Below, piece after piece: positions 63,555-64,000 of a DNA stretch of 64,000 bases (positions are counted from its first letter, which is position 1; each line of letters begins with the position of its first letter). The notes below the pieces were generated by a model, which ran no database searches, was not told the DNA's origin, and was given only the letters and a program-made list of their open reading frames with translations. Location: the NCBI GenBank assembly GCA_937138255.1, contig CAKZOU010000066.1, forward strand, positions 35,860-99,859. Reading direction: 5' to 3'. The DNA is from an uncultured Paracoccaceae bacterium (GTDB taxonomy: Bacteria; Pseudomonadota; Alphaproteobacteria; Rhodobacterales; Rhodobacteraceae). Both the position numbers and the translations under genes were made by a program.

Positions 63555-64000
63555 CAGTGGCCCCCTGCCGCGCCAAGGACGAATAGTTCGCTCGGGGTGA
63601 GCAGAAGATCGAAGCTGAGCTTCACACAAACCGCCAGAACCATGATGGCCAAGAGAATGCGGAGTTGTTCGGCCTTGAGCTTGACGCCGATCCGGGTGCC
63701 GATCTGGGCACCGATCACGCCACCGATCAACAGAAGCAGCGCAAGGGCAATATCGACCGTGTGGTTTGTCGTGGCGTGCAGCATCGTGGTGAAGGCGGTC
63801 ACGAAGATGATCTGGAAGAGCGATGTTCCGACCACGACCTTTGTCGGCATACCCAGAAGATAGATCATCGCGGGAACCATGATGAACCCGCCGCCCACGC
63901 CCATGATCGCCGCCAGCACACCGACAGCCATGCCGACCAACAGCGGCGGAATGACCGAGATATAAAGACCCGAGACGCGGAATTTCATCTTGAAGGGCAG
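63554..64000 (-). CDS. TauE/SafE family exporter, 5' end beyond the window
   Basis: The frame is open to the window edge through LPFKMKFRV, so the Met at 63988 is internal and the N-terminal half lies outside. The visible half (149 codons) has the second family repeat, GMAVGVLAAIMGVGGGFIMVP, and about five TM segments. It exports a small anion such as sulfite or an organosulfonate and is coupled to the TIGR02186 gene. Confidence 0.87.
   Translation of the reverse strand: MPFKMKFRVSGLYISVIPPLLVGMAVGVLAAIMGVGGGFIMVPAMIYLLGMPTKVVVGTSLFQIIFVTAFTTMLHATTNHTVDIALALLLLIGGVIGAQIGTRIGVKLKAEQLRILLAIMVLAVCVKLSFDLLLTPSELFVLGAAGGH

Overview
The window is GC-rich chromosomal DNA from an alphaproteobacterium, almost certainly a member of the Rhodobacteraceae (Rhodobacter/Roseobacter relatives). 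The evidence is the gene set: an ethylmalonyl-CoA pathway (ccr, ecm, mcl2, mch) interleaved with the 2-oxoglutarate dehydrogenase, succinyl-CoA synthetase, malate dehydrogenase and succinate dehydrogenase operons, a two-domain ALDH16, a DUF1523 protein, an HvrA-type H-NS protein, luxR-luxI beside ccr, and a structured intergenic repeat of a kind I associate with this family. Gene density is very high, no gap without a gene exceeds 300 bases, and I see no plasmid, phage, IS element or CRISPR.

Layout. 1-8 kb: a cut-off EamA transporter, a hydroxypyruvate-isomerase-like protein, a GabD-type dehydrogenase, an alpha/beta hydrolase, an SDR plus P1-peptidase pair, an L,D-transpeptidase lipoprotein, a cupin and two small membrane proteins. 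8-14 kb: AraC regulator, deoC and a double-domain ALDH16 (deoxyribose catabolism), rpe, and a uronate-dehydrogenase-like protein. 14-20 kb: a coupled hyuA-hyuB-FAD oxidoreductase operon with a LysR gene. 20-28 kb: a maltose/alpha-glucoside system, aglA-malE-malF-malG divergent from lacI-type regulator plus malK. 28-31 kb: a subtilisin-type surface lipoprotein, tRNA-Ala(GGC), a FYDLN-acid protein, a YgjP-type metalloprotein, and a GntR regulator (AkgR candidate). 32-40 kb: the minus-strand operon sucC-sucD-sucA-sucB-MAPEG-lpd. 40-43 kb: methyltransferase, pepT, mdh. 43-47 kb: TauE exporter, then mcl2-nnrU-mch. 47-50.6 kb: sdhC-sdhD-sdhA-small lipoprotein-sdhB. 50.7-53.7 kb: BNR-repeat protein, deoD, DUF4329 protein, H-NS. 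53.8-58.7 kb: ecm, plsB, ccr. 58.8-64 kb: a small ORF with luxR-luxI, an SF1 helicase, an SDR, a TIGR02186 protein and a cut-off TauE exporter.

How it fits together. The centre of the window handles acetate-type carbon: Ccr and Ecm convert crotonyl-CoA to methylsuccinyl-CoA precursors, Mch and Mcl2 take mesaconyl-CoA to malate and related products, and these feed the TCA enzymes encoded between them. Two regulatory patterns tie the region together. A perfect TGTGATCACA palindrome occurs five times: once against the start codon of the GntR regulator, and as two pairs with identical 21-bp spacing upstream of sucC and sdhC. A different AT-rich inverted repeat, G(C/T)AAT-N3-ATT(G/A)C, lies upstream of mcl2, ecm and ccr, that is, every ethylmalonyl-CoA transcription unit in the window. 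CtrA-type TTAA-N7-TTAA boxes precede the luxR-luxI unit and the H-NS gene. A stem-loop repeat (five copies) sits between convergent genes and supplies the TAG stop codon of the plus-strand gene each time.
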